64,000 nucleotides of DNA from Marinagarivorans cellulosilyticus (GTDB lineage Bacteria; Pseudomonadota; Gammaproteobacteria; Pseudomonadales; Cellvibrionaceae), in NCBI RefSeq assembly GCF_021655555.1, contig NZ_AP023086.1:5114685-5178684 (forward strand). The letters run 5' to 3'. Shown here piece by piece: positions 45,625-54,996 of this stretch. The translations under genes were made by a program, and so were the position numbers. How positions within the stretch are numbered: the first letter of the stretch is position 1; every line of letters starts with the position of its first letter. The notes beneath the pieces were generated by a model that did not search any database, had not been told where the DNA came from, and was given only the letters and a program-made list of their open reading frames with translations.

Positions 45625-47064
45625 ATGACTTCGACAGTAACGTTTTTTGACCACCGCGCTGACTTTGCTACCGGAACGCCTCGCTATCGACAAATATACA
45701 CACGCATTAAAAACGCCATTTACGACGGCGTGCTGAAGGCAGATGATCGCTTACCCTCGGCCCGCGCGCTAGCAAAAGAGTGGGGTGTTGCACGGGGAAC
45801 GGCAGAGGAAGCTTATCAGCTGCTAAAGGACGAAGGTTATGTTCTTGCTAAAGGCCCGCTAGGTTGCTTTATTCACCCACACGTTAAACCGCGAGACCCT
45901 GCTGCCAATAAACCCTTACCTTTGCTCAGTAGTGACCAAAAAGCGAACCGGGACCAGGCTGAATTATTGCCTTTTCAGATGGGGTTGCCAGCGTTAGATG
46001 CGTTTCCTAGAGGGCCTTGGCAACGGATGACGCAACGATTATTGCGTGAAATGTTACAGGCCGCATATCGCAACGCACCGCGCACAGGGCTTACAGAATT
46101 AAAGGCGAGCATTGCTCAGTATTTATCCGTGTCTAGAGGGTTTGATTGCTTACCCGACCAAGTAATTATTACGGGAGGATACCGCCATACACTATCGCTA
46201 GTCGCACAAGCATTGGGTGGTGAAGGTAAAGCATGGGTAGAAGACCCAGGTTATCCGCCAACACGGCAGTTATTACAAGCTTTGGGCTTTACCCCTGTGG
46301 CCATTCCTGTGGACGAGCAAGGCATGGATATTGACGCCGCCTATAGGCAAGCCGGCGATGCCAAAATGGCGGTAGTCACACCTGCGCACCAAAGCCCGCT
46401 GTGTTGCACGTTATCGCTTAAGCGCAGGCAAGCTTTATTGGCTTGGGCACGTGAAGCAAATGCATTTGTCGTGGAGGACGACTACGACGGTGAATACCGA
46501 ATGGCCAGCAGGCCCTTGCCAGCACTTAAGCACCTTGATCAAGACGACCGCGTTTTATACATGGGCACATTTAGTAAAGTTTTAATTCCAAGTTTGCGAC
46601 TTGCTTATTTGGTCGTCCCACGTGCGCAAATTACGCATTTTAACCGTGTTTTTTTAAGTCTATACGATAGCCAACCTACGCTTGCACAAAAACAAGTGGC
46701 CGAATTTATGGCCGAAGGGCGTTTTGCTCGACATATTGAAGCTACGCGCAGGCTCTACAAACAGCGCCGTGAACAAACAGTTAGTGGCTTGCTGGCTGTA
46801 TTGGGAGATTATTTGACCATCGACCCCCAGCCCGGCGGTATGCATATTATCGCGCGCCCAAGATTTATTGGCCAAGCAAGTATTGATGATTGCAAGTTAG
46901 CCCAGCGATGTATTAAAAATGGTCTTTATGCGAATGCGCTGTCTACTTGGTATACGGCACAACCACAGCAAGGGCTGTTGATGAGTTATACCAATATATC
47001 GTCCCCTGAGGCGTTAGAAGAATATGCGAATATTCTTAAAACTAAAGTATTTGGCGCACACTAA
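45625..47064 (+). CDS. MocR/PdxR family transcriptional regulator
   Basis: Protein of 479 residues. N-terminal GntR winged helix (about 17-82: YRQIYTRIKNAI, LPSARALAKEWGVARGT) joined to a fold-type I aminotransferase domain. The PLP lysine is expected at K318 in MGTFSKVL, with the Asp of VVEDDYDGEY that contacts the cofactor ring. MocR proteins bind PLP and regulate vitamin B6, GABA or amino acid genes. It is divergent from the thioredoxin gene, but no obvious B6 gene is adjacent. The ATG has no clear ribosome-binding site. Confidence 0.92.
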   Translation: MTSTVTFFDHRADFATGTPRYRQIYTRIKNAIYDGVLKADDRLPSARALAKEWGVARGTAEEAYQLLKDEGYVLAKGPLGCFIHPHVKPRDPAANKPLPLLSSDQKANRDQAELLPFQMGLPALDAFPRGPWQRMTQRLLREMLQAAYRNAPRTGLTELKASIAQYLSVSRGFDCLPDQVIITGGYRHTLSLVAQALGGEGKAWVEDPGYPPTRQLLQALGFTPVAIPVDEQGMDIDAAYRQAGDAKMAVVTPAHQSPLCCTLSLKRRQALLAWAREANAFVVEDDYDGEYRMASRPLPALKHLDQDDRVLYMGTFSKVLIPSLRLAYLVVPRAQITHFNRVFLSLYDSQPTLAQKQVAEFMAEGRFARHIEATRRLYKQRREQTVSGLLAVLGDYLTIDPQPGGMHIIARPRFIGQASIDDCKLAQRCIKNGLYANALSTWYTAQPQQGLLMSYTNISSPEALEEYANILKTKVFGAH

Positions 47065-47158
47065 CAGCAGCCATATCGCCGGTAATAATAGGGAACTCTT
47101 GTACTAATTTACTCTCGATACTAAAGCTATGTAGGCAAACACAGGTGAGGAATAAAAG

Positions 47159-47347
47159 ATGAGAAATATCAACACATTTGCAGCATTAAAAACAGCTATA
47201 GCCATTGGTGATGTGCAGTCAGTGAAAGATTTATTACTCAACGAATCTATTGTAGAGCTAGAAAAGTCTTACCTTATTGACCTAGCCGAATTAAACGGCA
47301 ACGCGGATATTATAGCGCTACTCAAAGCCATTCCTGTCGAGAAGTAG
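47159..47347 (+). CDS. Small ankyrin-like protein
   Basis: Protein of 62 residues with GTGAGG six bases before the ATG. The sequence FAALKTAIAIGDVQSVKDLLL and YLIDLAELNGNADIIALLK fits one and a half ankyrin-type helix-loop repeats. Cytosolic. Unknown function; a protein-protein contact role is the usual one for ankyrin repeats. Confidence 0.65.
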   Translation: MRNINTFAALKTAIAIGDVQSVKDLLLNESIVELEKSYLIDLAELNGNADIIALLKAIPVEK

Positions 47348-47535
47348 CTCGATAATATAAATTCTAGAAAATTTAGGCGCTCAGCGTTTGCTCTGATAGG
47401 TTTTAGCCTGCCATTACAGGCGCAACAGCCATACAAAGTGCTCACGTTATTTATTTGCATGATACAATTCGGCGTTGATTCTCTCCACCAAAGAGCATGT
47501 CGATAAAAATCCAAATATTTATAAAAGGACTTCCT

Positions 47536-48129
47536 ATGAAAAAATTACTCATACTATTAGCACTACTGACTTGGACACTTCCTTTATTGGCGGCCAACGA
47601 ACCATTACCAACAGCCCATAAAAGTAATAGCGCACTGTCGCCTACAGATGTTGTTGCTAAGTATTACGAGGAAATTGAAAAAGGCAACATCTACAGTCTT
47701 GGCAAGTTTTATAGTGGTCATGCAAAGTCAGAATTTCGAACGCTTGCTGATAAAATTTTGGAGATCAATGAGGTAGAGCGTGACCCATTAGTCAAGGAAT
47801 TTTTTGGCGCAGGACGTAAACCGTATCACCTCAAGCTAATGAGCGATGAAGAAGTGCTATCAGCCATCCTCGAATATTTCATCAATGTAAAGCAGTCCTT
47901 ACCTGACACAAGCACTGGCAAAACCGAAGTTATGGGGCATATCTTTTACGGAGATAATATGGCCTATGTACTTACAAAAACCGTTATAGTAATGGGTGAT
48001 AGTTCGCTCGACTCCCTTGAGGTCATGCCGATAAAATTAATCGGCAATGAGTGGCAATTAGAATTACGCCATGATTTAAAATCCTTTTCTGCAGTATTCG
48101 ATAAAATCATTGCTGAAGGTTTGAATTAG
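47536..48129 (+). CDS. Secreted protein of unknown function, possibly NTF2-like
   Basis: Protein of 197 residues from ATG 47536, chosen for AAAGGA six bases upstream and the signal peptide (MKKLLILLALLTWTLPLLA). The mature part starts SPTDVVAKYYEEIEKGN, a helix pattern common at the front of NTF2/SnoaL-like folds, and ends with strands (GHIFYGDNMAYVLTKT, LIGNEWQLELRHD). No catalytic motif is seen. It is followed by a 1.5-kb stretch without intact genes. Confidence 0.65.
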   Translation: MKKLLILLALLTWTLPLLAANEPLPTAHKSNSALSPTDVVAKYYEEIEKGNIYSLGKFYSGHAKSEFRTLADKILEINEVERDPLVKEFFGAGRKPYHLKLMSDEEVLSAILEYFINVKQSLPDTSTGKTEVMGHIFYGDNMAYVLTKTVIVMGDSSLDSLEVMPIKLIGNEWQLELRHDLKSFSAVFDKIIAEGLN

Positions 48130-48593
48130 CCATCACAATCTAACGATTTCCGAACAAAAAAATTTACAGGGCATCTAGAACTAATTTACTCTAAGCGTAA
48201 TACCCTCCTACGAAAATCTCCAAACTGTAGGTGTCACGATTGGGTAATAATATAATTTTCTTTCGAAAAATAGATGGTTTCACGTGGGGTGATGCCTATT
48301 AGACATCAAATATAAATCCACTAACATAGTGGGGGTGTGTCATCGCTACAACGAAGTGGTATCTAATAACTAAAAAAACGCGGAGCATGTACGACACATT
48401 GATTTTTTCTTCTGAACAATAAGTATGACATAAATCTCTTTAGGCTTTTAGCTAACACGACTTAAGCATAAACGACATGCACGGATGCATTAGTAATACG
48501 ACGGAAGGATGCCATAGAATGGCCAACTGATACTGCTGAAACGTTTACGCCACTCATAAACGATGTCATCGACAAGATATTACTCAGCCTAAC

Positions 48594-48997
48594 TTATAGG
48601 CTGCTTTTTAGTACTTTAAGGGTTAGCGAATTCCCTTTAAATAGCATTATCCACCGGCGAATAGCCGTTTTATCACTCCACTGTTCCGCTTTGCCAGTAT
48701 CAATTATATGACAAGGTTGTAATACTTCAGGCATCCGGCCTTTCGGGTCTGCTAAAGTAGAACTAAAAAGATCCTGTCATTTTAGTGATTTGACATTACA
48801 GCGTACACTGCAATATCCAGTACAAAGATATCCCCAAGCCCTACTCATTTATCCGATATCCACTCGCGACGATGCTCATAGTTTTTACCGCTGTATTTGT
48901 CTTCACCCATCAGAAAGGATCTTTTAATACATCGGGAACACAAATGAAACCAACTTGGTTGATCTACAGGTATCAGCGTTCTGCGGGCTTGAACCAT
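48594..48997 (-). pseudogene. Dead REP-associated (Y1-type) transposase
   Basis: From ATG 48997 the frame gives FHLCSRCIKRSFLMGEDKY, SGKNYEHRREWISDK, then a stop. Other frames continue with VLDIAVYAVMSNH and finally GKAEQWSDKTAIRRWIMLF before the stop at 48594. This is the order of the long RAYT-like transposase family (SRCVRRAFLCGED, EHRRQW, AYAVMSNHxH with the HUH motif, WSxxEVxxRWxxLFKG). At least two frame breaks and loss of the C-terminus show it is dead. Confidence 0.75.
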
Positions 48998-49439
48998 AAA
49001 AAACCCTTCAATCATTCGCTCCACCTTATAAGGGTATAACTGATGAGTGAAAGAATTGTCTTACCGATCATTTAATATTGAATGTTCTATATTTTTTACC
49101 AGCAACCTAAAAGCGTTAACCCTTCATTCAGGGAACAAATTCTTTGTCGTCACACAGCGTTTTACGCTCACCAAGATTAGTTATCTTCAACATCAACAGG
49201 GTCGCACGTGGCATAGGCGCGCGAGCTTTTCTCTGTAGAATTAAGTGATCCCTTGAGCGCCTAATCCCTCCCTAATCTGCGATAAGTTTACTTACATAAA
49301 ATGGCGATTCACTATGCCAGATGTATAGTGGATTTTCATTCTCGTTAGTATTGAGTCACTGCATGCGTGACGAACAACCTCATTAAAAAATCGAAAATAT
49401 TTAACATGCATGTCATTTGATTGTCACGGAAAATCCCTG

Positions 49440-49599
49440 AATGGACTGAATACAGATTTTGCATGGGTGCAGGGAGCACCTTATTAGATATTGTCTCGCC
49501 ACATGGAAGTGGCTGATTAGAATAACGCAGGAGCAGAATGTCGAGGGACGAAAACTTATAAGCCACTATCGCGGAAAAAGTGCATTTTTAGAGATGCCC
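49440..49599. mobile_element. Decayed miniature element, copy 4
   Basis: The right end CGCGGAAAAAGTGCATTTTT-AGAGATGCCC (ending 49599) matches copy 1 exactly, and ATGGACTGAATACAG near 49440 and GGGACGAAAACTTATAAGCC match its right half. The left end is missing, and extra sequence is inserted between the matches. It abuts the stop of the YjbR gene. Confidence 0.75.
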
Positions 49600-49618
49600 C
49601 AAATGCAATATTAAGCGT

Positions 49619-49996
49619 TTAATCTGCGTTTGGATTTTGATTTAAACCTAATTCCTTTTGTTTTTTCTTCGTTAAACCTAAAGAAACTATTCGGTGCGAA
49701 TCGATTAAACATTGCTTAAGGGCGTTGTCAACAATATTGGGGAGGCCATCCTTTTGTATCCACTTCATACCGCGCGAAGCAAGGTATGGCGCAGGCCTAT
49801 AACCGGGTTCATCCGATAGTATATGAAAATTTAAGTCTGATGTTTTAAAGGAATAAGCCGGCATGTTTTCTTTATTCCGGCTGCCAACGGCAAATACTTT
49901 ACCGCCCACTTTCCAAACATGCGCCCCACCCCATTGAACAACATGTGTTGTTGCAGGTAGTGCGCGGCAAAAATCGTTATAGGCATCGTAATCCAT
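49619..49996 (-). CDS. YjbR/MmcQ family protein
   Basis: Protein of 125 residues. MDYDAYNDFCRALPATT, the following QWGGAHVWKVGGKVFAV and GYRPAPYLASRGMKWIQ are the usual landmarks of the YjbR/MmcQ fold (CyaY-like). The family is proposed to bind DNA, but its function is unsettled. Small, cytosolic, intact. The stop lies 19 bases from the end of miniature element copy 4, and the next gene upstream is a small lipoprotein on the same strand. Confidence 0.9.
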   Translation of the reverse strand: MDYDAYNDFCRALPATTHVVQWGGAHVWKVGGKVFAVGSRNKENMPAYSFKTSDLNFHILSDEPGYRPAPYLASRGMKWIQKDGLPNIVDNALKQCLIDSHRIVSLGLTKKKQKELGLNQNPNAD

Positions 49997-50014
49997 GAGA
50001 GTCCTTTACGTGTA

Positions 50015-50227
50015 TTAGTCTTCGCTACCTTCTTTAATATCGGAGACAACTTCTTTTGTCGTTTCGCCAATCGATTTGGCGGCATCGCGGGAGGCATGCC
50101 CTACTGCTGTGGTAACGTCTTTGGTGGTGTGGCCAATGGTTTTGCCGGCATCTTTAAACTCGGCACACGCGGTTAAAAAACTGACCAAAACCAAGGCTGC
50201 TATAAGTGATATATGTTGAGTTTTCAT
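50015..50227 (-). CDS. Small lipoprotein
   Basis: Protein of 70 residues with a signal peptide and lipobox FLTAC (Cys21). The mature part is an amphipathic helix with repeats of T/S-K-D/E and A/G (GKTIGHTTKDVTTAVGHASRD). It resembles entericidin-like or Lpp-like small surface lipoproteins, but no family is certain. It lies 18 bases upstream of the YjbR gene, so co-transcription is likely. Confidence 0.7.
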   Translation of the reverse strand: MKTQHISLIAALVLVSFLTACAEFKDAGKTIGHTTKDVTTAVGHASRDAAKSIGETTKEVVSDIKEGSED

Positions 50228-50263
50228 AATGACTCTTATGTTATTTGCACATTTATTAACACG

Positions 50264-51409
50264 CTAAACGCAAAAGCGCCGAATGATACCTTCAAGCACT
50301 TTTACAGCCGGTGCTATTTCGCTAAGTGCGATAAATTCGTTAGCTTGATGTGCTTGGTCGATGGAGCCTGGCCCCATTACGACTGTTTGCATACCTAGCG
50401 ATTGTAAATAAGGCGCCTCGGTGGCGAAGGCCACGGCTTTGGGCTCGAATTGTGTTAGCTGGCTAACGGTTTGTATTAACTCACTTTCTGCCGGCTGCTC
50501 GAACGCGGGAACACCCGCAAACAGTGTGCTAAAAATAATATCGGTACCGTGCTGTTCGGCTACAGGTTGTAAGCGTTGTTCAAATTCGGCGCGCAGCTCG
50601 TCGATATTCATACCCGGCAGCATGCGTAAATCAAAATGTAATTCGCAGGCACTGCAAATGCGGTTTGGGCTATCGCCACCGTGAATGCAACCTAAATTTA
50701 ATGTGGGCACAGTAACTTCAAAATGTGAGTTTTGGTATTTTTGTTGTAGCTCGTGCCGGTAACGTAAAAGCTCCCCCATAACTGAATGCATGCTTTCCAT
50801 GGCATTCACCCCCAGTGCCGGGTTCGATGAGTGCCCTGCTTTGCCTTGAATTTTAATGGCTTCCATTAAAATGCCCTTGTGCATATTCACAGGTCGCATT
50901 TCGGTGGGTTCGCCAATAATCGCGTAGCGTGCTTTGGGCATCAATTGCTCGGCCAACGCGCGGGCGCCGCTCATGCTGGATTCTTCATCGGCGGTGGCAA
51001 TAATAATGACAGGCTCGTTAAACTCGGTATTTTCGAAGGCTTGTAGCGCGGCCCACACGGCGGGAAAAAAGCCTTTCATATCGGTGGCGCCAAGCCCGTA
51101 TAGGCGCTCGTTTTTTTCTGTGAGTTTAAATGGGTCTTGTTGCCAGCGCTCGGCGTTATAGGGCACCGTATCGGTATGGCCAGCGAACACAACGCCGCCA
51201 TCGCCTTGGCCCCTTACTGCAATCAGGTTGTATTTACCGGGGTGGTCTTTTACAGGCTCTATGCGGCAATCAAAACCTAAGGGTTCGAACCAGCTGGCAA
51301 GAGTATCCACCACGGCTTTATTGGACATATCCAAGTTAGGGCTAGCGCAACTAACTGATGGCAGGGCAACCAATTCACTGAGCTGCTGAATATAGCGCTT
51401 AATATGCAT
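50264..51409 (-). CDS. argE: Acetylornithine deacetylase
   Basis: Protein of 381 residues from ATG 51409 (GAGG upstream). M20 metallopeptidase: FAGHTDTVPY (first zinc His and catalytic Asp), GLGATDMKGFFPA (bridging Asp), ADEESSMSGA (general base Glu), IGEPTEMRPV (zinc Glu), and the final His near GSIDQAHQANEF. The SSNPALGVNAMESM segment lies in the dimerisation domain. It converts N2-acetylornithine to ornithine in arginine synthesis. Its start overlaps the end of the PhzF gene by 11 bases. Confidence 0.92.
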   Translation of the reverse strand: MHIKRYIQQLSELVALPSVSCASPNLDMSNKAVVDTLASWFEPLGFDCRIEPVKDHPGKYNLIAVRGQGDGGVVFAGHTDTVPYNAERWQQDPFKLTEKNERLYGLGATDMKGFFPAVWAALQAFENTEFNEPVIIIATADEESSMSGARALAEQLMPKARYAIIGEPTEMRPVNMHKGILMEAIKIQGKAGHSSNPALGVNAMESMHSVMGELLRYRHELQQKYQNSHFEVTVPTLNLGCIHGGDSPNRICSACELHFDLRMLPGMNIDELRAEFEQRLQPVAEQHGTDIIFSTLFAGVPAFEQPAESELIQTVSQLTQFEPKAVAFATEAPYLQSLGMQTVVMGPGSIDQAHQANEFIALSEIAPAVKVLEGIIRRFCV

Positions 51410-52199
51410 GATCAACCTCAATTGCCCACTTGCCCACAATCACGGTTTGCGCTTGACCGCCAATCAGTACCCTATCGTTGCAAAGCTCTAAACGAATGTG
51501 GCCGCCGCGTGCCGATAACTGCTGGGCGCCTAGGGTCGTGCGTTGCAGTTTTTTGCTCCAATACGGCATTAAACTGGTATAGGCCGAGCCTGTCACTGGG
51601 TCTTCGGGTATGCCCAATTTGGGGGCGAAAACTCGGCAAACAAAATCACACGCATCACCCGGGGCCGTTAAGTAATGAATGCGCGCGGGCAATGCTTCAA
51701 TTGCAGAATAATTAGGCTGAAAATCTCTGATGGCCTGTTCGTTTTCGCATTCAATAAGGGCGGCAAGGTCGTTATACAAAACCGTAGCTTGAGGTAAAGC
51801 GAATGCCCGTCGGTAACGATCGGCATCTTCACTGTTTTGCAGTTGCCGCACGGGAAAGTCGAGCGTTAACTGAGGTTTGCGGGAAACAAATAAAGTACCA
51901 CTGGCCGATTCAAACGCAAGGCGCTCGTTGCGCATACCAAAGTGCTCGATCAGTACATGTGCTGCGGCTAAAGTAGCATGGCCGCACAGGTCGATTTCTA
52001 CTGTGGGGGTAAACCAGCGAATGGTAAATTCCCCTGGCCCCGTTTCAACGACAAACGCTGTTTCGGCTAAATTGTGCTGTGCGGCCATGGTTTGCATGGT
52101 GCTTTCAGCTAACCATTCATCCAGTACACACACCGCGGCAGGGTTGCCCGAATGGGGTGTTTGTGTGGTAAAAGCATTCACAAAATAAACGGTCTGCAT
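51399..52199 (-). CDS. PhzF family isomerase/epimerase-like protein
   Basis: Protein of 266 residues from ATG 52199 (AGGTG upstream); the frame extends four codons further to a GTG. PhzF landmarks: VNAFTTQTPHSGNPAAVCVL, HNLAETAFV (catalytic Glu), IRWFTPTVEIDLCGHATLA and GIPEDPVTGSAYTSLMPYW. The family is of diaminopimelate-epimerase fold. Substrate unknown; a phenazine pathway is not present here. Middle gene of the MATE-PhzF-ArgE operon; overlaps both neighbours or nearly so. Confidence 0.92.
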   Translation of the reverse strand: MQTVYFVNAFTTQTPHSGNPAAVCVLDEWLAESTMQTMAAQHNLAETAFVVETGPGEFTIRWFTPTVEIDLCGHATLAAAHVLIEHFGMRNERLAFESASGTLFVSRKPQLTLDFPVRQLQNSEDADRYRRAFALPQATVLYNDLAALIECENEQAIRDFQPNYSAIEALPARIHYLTAPGDACDFVCRVFAPKLGIPEDPVTGSAYTSLMPYWSKKLQRTTLGAQQLSARGGHIRLELCNDRVLIGGQAQTVIVGKWAIEVDHAY

Positions 52200-52211
52200 T
52201 GCAGGGTTCAC

Positions 52212-53564
52212 CTAAGTGTATTGAGGTTTAAAAACAAAAAGTCGCCATGTCAGTAAGACTGCAGCGATAGCCAAACCTGCAGTTAGGGCAACCCAATAAC
52301 CCGCAGCGCCCATCGCAGGAACAACGTAGTCGGTATACGCCAAAACATAACCCAAGGGCAAGCACACAGCCCAAAAAGCCAGCACAATAATTAACATCGG
52401 CAAGGTTGTGTCTTTATACCCGCGCAAAGCGTTTACTGCCACAACTTGGATAACATCCACAATTTGAAAAATAGCGGCCAGCATAAATAGCTGGGTGGCA
52501 ACGGTAATAACGGCAGGCTCTTGCGTGTAAACATGGGCAATAATACTGCGACCCCAAAACAGAATGGGCGCATTGATGCAGGCTATCATCAAGGCTAACG
52601 CAATCGAAGAGTAAGCCACTAAGCGCGCCTGAGCGTGAGACTGTTCGCCCACTAAATAGCTAACGCGCAGCAGTACTGCCATACCTAAGCTTAATGGCAC
52701 CATAAAGGCAATGGATGTGGCATTAAGCACGATTTGATGCCCGGCCACCGTTTGCGCCCCCAATGGCGCAAGGAAAAGCGCAATCGCGCAAAACATACTG
52801 ACTTCGACAAACAAGGTAATGCCAATGGGGATGCCCAAGCGCAAAATAGACATTATGAGTGCGGCATTAGGTAGGCTTACATGCTTAAAAAGCCGGTACC
52901 CTCGAAACTGTTTGCCCCACGCTAAATAACCTAGCATAGCCACAAGTGCGCACATATTCGCGCCGGTGGTGGCCCAGCCACAGCCAATGCCACCCATAGC
53001 CGGTAGGCCAAGCTTGCCGTAAATAAGCACATAGTTCAGCGGGATATTACAAGCGGTACCAAACAGCGAAAAAGCCATAAAAATCCACGTGTGACCCATA
53101 CCATCGGTAAAACCGCGCAGTGCCGTTAGTAGCAGTAACGCCGGTACCCCCCAGACAAATGCTTGTAGGTAGCCGGCCACAATGGCGCCTGTTTTGGCGT
53201 CGGTATTAAATAGGTCGACCACCGGCATGGCGTTCCACAGTAACGCCATCATGGCGACGCTGCCAACTAAGCCGATGTAAATGCCTTGCCAAGCAACTGG
53301 GTGAATTTGGCTATGCTGCTTGGCCCCCATGTGCTGGGAAATAATAGGCTGTAAAGCGCCGAGTAGGCCAACAAAAAAGAGCGATAGCGGCACCCAAAAG
53401 CTAACGCCAATACCCACCGCGGCAAGGTCGTAAGCGCTGGCATTGCCCGCCATAACAGTATCGACAAAGGCGTTGGCCATTTGGGCCAATTGTGCGACTA
53501 AAATGGGGGCACCTAAGCGCAATAATGTGCGCCACTCTTGAAAGGTGCGTTGCAATAGGGGCAT
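52212..53564 (-). CDS. MATE family multidrug/Na+ efflux protein
   Basis: Protein of 450 residues with twelve hydrophobic segments in two halves. LRLGAPILVAQLAQMANAFVDTVMAG at the N-terminus and the equivalent LRLGIPIGITLFVEV in the second half are typical of NorM-like MATE carriers. Expected to export cationic drugs in exchange for Na+ or H+ across the inner membrane. First gene of the operon with PhzF (13 bases away) and ArgE. Confidence 0.92.
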   Translation of the reverse strand: MPLLQRTFQEWRTLLRLGAPILVAQLAQMANAFVDTVMAGNASAYDLAAVGIGVSFWVPLSLFFVGLLGALQPIISQHMGAKQHSQIHPVAWQGIYIGLVGSVAMMALLWNAMPVVDLFNTDAKTGAIVAGYLQAFVWGVPALLLLTALRGFTDGMGHTWIFMAFSLFGTACNIPLNYVLIYGKLGLPAMGGIGCGWATTGANMCALVAMLGYLAWGKQFRGYRLFKHVSLPNAALIMSILRLGIPIGITLFVEVSMFCAIALFLAPLGAQTVAGHQIVLNATSIAFMVPLSLGMAVLLRVSYLVGEQSHAQARLVAYSSIALALMIACINAPILFWGRSIIAHVYTQEPAVITVATQLFMLAAIFQIVDVIQVVAVNALRGYKDTTLPMLIIVLAFWAVCLPLGYVLAYTDYVVPAMGAAGYWVALTAGLAIAAVLLTWRLFVFKPQYT

Positions 53565-53650
53565 ATAAACGAAGGCCTTGGGACACGGTCGGGCAATATA
53601 GCGCGCTTTGGGAAGGCGTGCCTAGAATCTAGTGAAGGGGAGTATTTGTG

Positions 53651-54070
53651 TTAGTCGTCTGGCGGTAATTCGCTGAGCACTTGGCTGCTTTCGCCTTGCA
53701 TCACCTTGAGGAGCTCTAACCGCGCTTGGTGATGCGGAATGCCCCGCGCTTCAAGGTAGCTCAGTACTTCGCCAAAGTTGGCGCGCCGGCGTGCGCCCTC
53801 GTCGGTAAGATCGCGGCGGTCGTTAAAAAAGTCTAGCAAGGTGGAGCCGCATACGCAGTTGCGAAACAACTCGACCATAGAATCGCCATCGTCCCCAGTC
53901 GCCTCCTTTAACCCACTATGGCCTTGCATAGCTTTGGTTTCGGCGATAAAGCTGTCTACATCGGGGTAGCAGCGACCGCAATTATTACAGCGCTTTGGAA
54001 ACGAGGATTTTGCCAGCGCTGTTAGGCCAGCAAACAAGGTAGGGTCGTGAATAGTGCTTTGTGCGTTCAT
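53651..54070 (-). CDS. Small protein with zinc-ribbon-like cysteines
   Basis: Protein of 139 residues from ATG 54070, chosen for GGAGG seven bases upstream. RCNNCGRCYPD and RNCVCGSTLLDFF give a C-x2-C-x2-C plus C-x-C set that could bind one zinc or an iron-sulfur cluster. The rest is helical and polar (DDGDSMVELF, ARRRANFGEVLSYLEA). Family not recognised. It is followed by a cupin gene on the same strand. Confidence 0.65.
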   Translation of the reverse strand: MNAQSTIHDPTLFAGLTALAKSSFPKRCNNCGRCYPDVDSFIAETKAMQGHSGLKEATGDDGDSMVELFRNCVCGSTLLDFFNDRRDLTDEGARRRANFGEVLSYLEARGIPHHQARLELLKVMQGESSQVLSELPPDD

Positions 54071-54162
54071 GGCGGCCTCCATCAATATTCATTGATCCGC
54101 TCTTAAACTGTAGCCTACATCTGCGTTGTGCGTTATAGAAAACAGTAATGAGCCTTAGCCTT

Positions 54163-54603
54163 TTAACCGAATAAGCGCTTAGCCGTTGGGGTGGGGTTGC
54201 GATGCGAAAACAACTTAAATACGTAATTAGGTACATGCCATTCGCTGGCAGTGCCAATAGGGAAGAAGGCCACACTGCCCTTTACCAAGCGCTCGGTTTT
54301 ATCGCCAACCGTCACAATCACTTCGCCCTCTAGAATGTGAACAACTTCGTCGCACTTGAAATACCACATAAACCGCCCTTGGGTACAATCCCATAGCCCC
54401 GTCATAAAGCCACCATCGCCAGAAAGGCACAGTGTTTTAGCGCGCATTTGCGGGTCGCCCTCCAGCACATTGGCGGGGTGAAAGGGCAAGCCTTCCATGC
54501 CTTCTTTGCTGGTGCTGTCGCCCATTTCAAATTGGCTGCGACGGCTAAAAATTAGAGCGTTAATTTTATGGTATGGCTTAGATAAAAAAGACAAAAGGGC
54601 CAT
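54163..54603 (-). CDS. Cupin domain protein
   Basis: Protein of 146 residues from ATG 54603 (GAGG upstream). A cupin barrel of the DUF861/EutQ-like type: TGLWDCTQGRFMWYFKCDEVVHILEG contains the first cupin motif with metal-binding residues, and the second motif is GSVAFFPIGTASEWHV. Function unknown, small cytosolic binding protein. Same strand as neighbours but gaps suggest its own promoter. Confidence 0.82.
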   Translation of the reverse strand: MALLSFLSKPYHKINALIFSRRSQFEMGDSTSKEGMEGLPFHPANVLEGDPQMRAKTLCLSGDGGFMTGLWDCTQGRFMWYFKCDEVVHILEGEVIVTVGDKTERLVKGSVAFFPIGTASEWHVPNYVFKLFSHRNPTPTAKRLFG

Positions 54604-54694
54604 GAGTTTCCTCAAAGTAGCGTGTATGGAAAAGCCTAATAGGGGGCGGCCAACATAAGGGAAATGGCTTAGCGCATCAATGGGGTTATCGATG

Positions 54695-54943
54695 TTATGC
54701 GCTGATGACTAGCCGAAGCGCCAAATAAGGGACAAGGTTAAATACCAAAAACAGCGCTTTGTAGGTGGCCAAGTAGCGGTATGCCTCTAGCCGGCACTGC
54801 TCTGGCGTTAAACCAAACAGCTTAGCTTGTAGCGATGCGACTGGGCCATTAAGGAAGATAAGTGCAACTGTAGACAGGCCGAGTACTGCTATGTTTATAA
54901 CAGCGCTCCAACCTAAGATGTGCATAAACGCGTCAAGGGACAT
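54695..54943 (-). CDS. Small membrane protein, DUF6868-like
   Basis: Protein of 82 residues from ATG 54943, chosen for GGAG nine bases upstream. Two hydrophobic helices (about 6-30 and 60-80) are separated by ASLQAKLFGLTPEQCRLEAYRYLATYK, a segment characteristic of this small family. Inner membrane; no function assigned. It is 53 bases downstream of the S9 peptidase gene's stop region on the same strand, likely co-transcribed. Confidence 0.7.
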   Translation of the reverse strand: MSLDAFMHILGWSAVINIAVLGLSTVALIFLNGPVASLQAKLFGLTPEQCRLEAYRYLATYKALFLVFNLVPYLALRLVISA

Positions 54944-54996
54944 AGTGCGTAAACTCCAAATAATGAATGCCGCTACACTATACCCCATGACGGCTT

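Larger units (their letters stand above)
48130..49618. other. Gene-poor stretch of decayed mobile DNA
   Basis: No intact gene in about 1.5 kb. It contains a dead Y1 transposase (48594-48997) and the right half of a miniature element (about 49440-49599). In 48130-48590 and 49000-49430 I see no gene or structure that I can name. Confidence 0.55.

Noticed and set aside
49047..49238. 63-codon plus-strand frame in the gene-poor stretch
   Set aside because: Has no ribosome-binding site or recognisable motif and lies in decayed mobile DNA.
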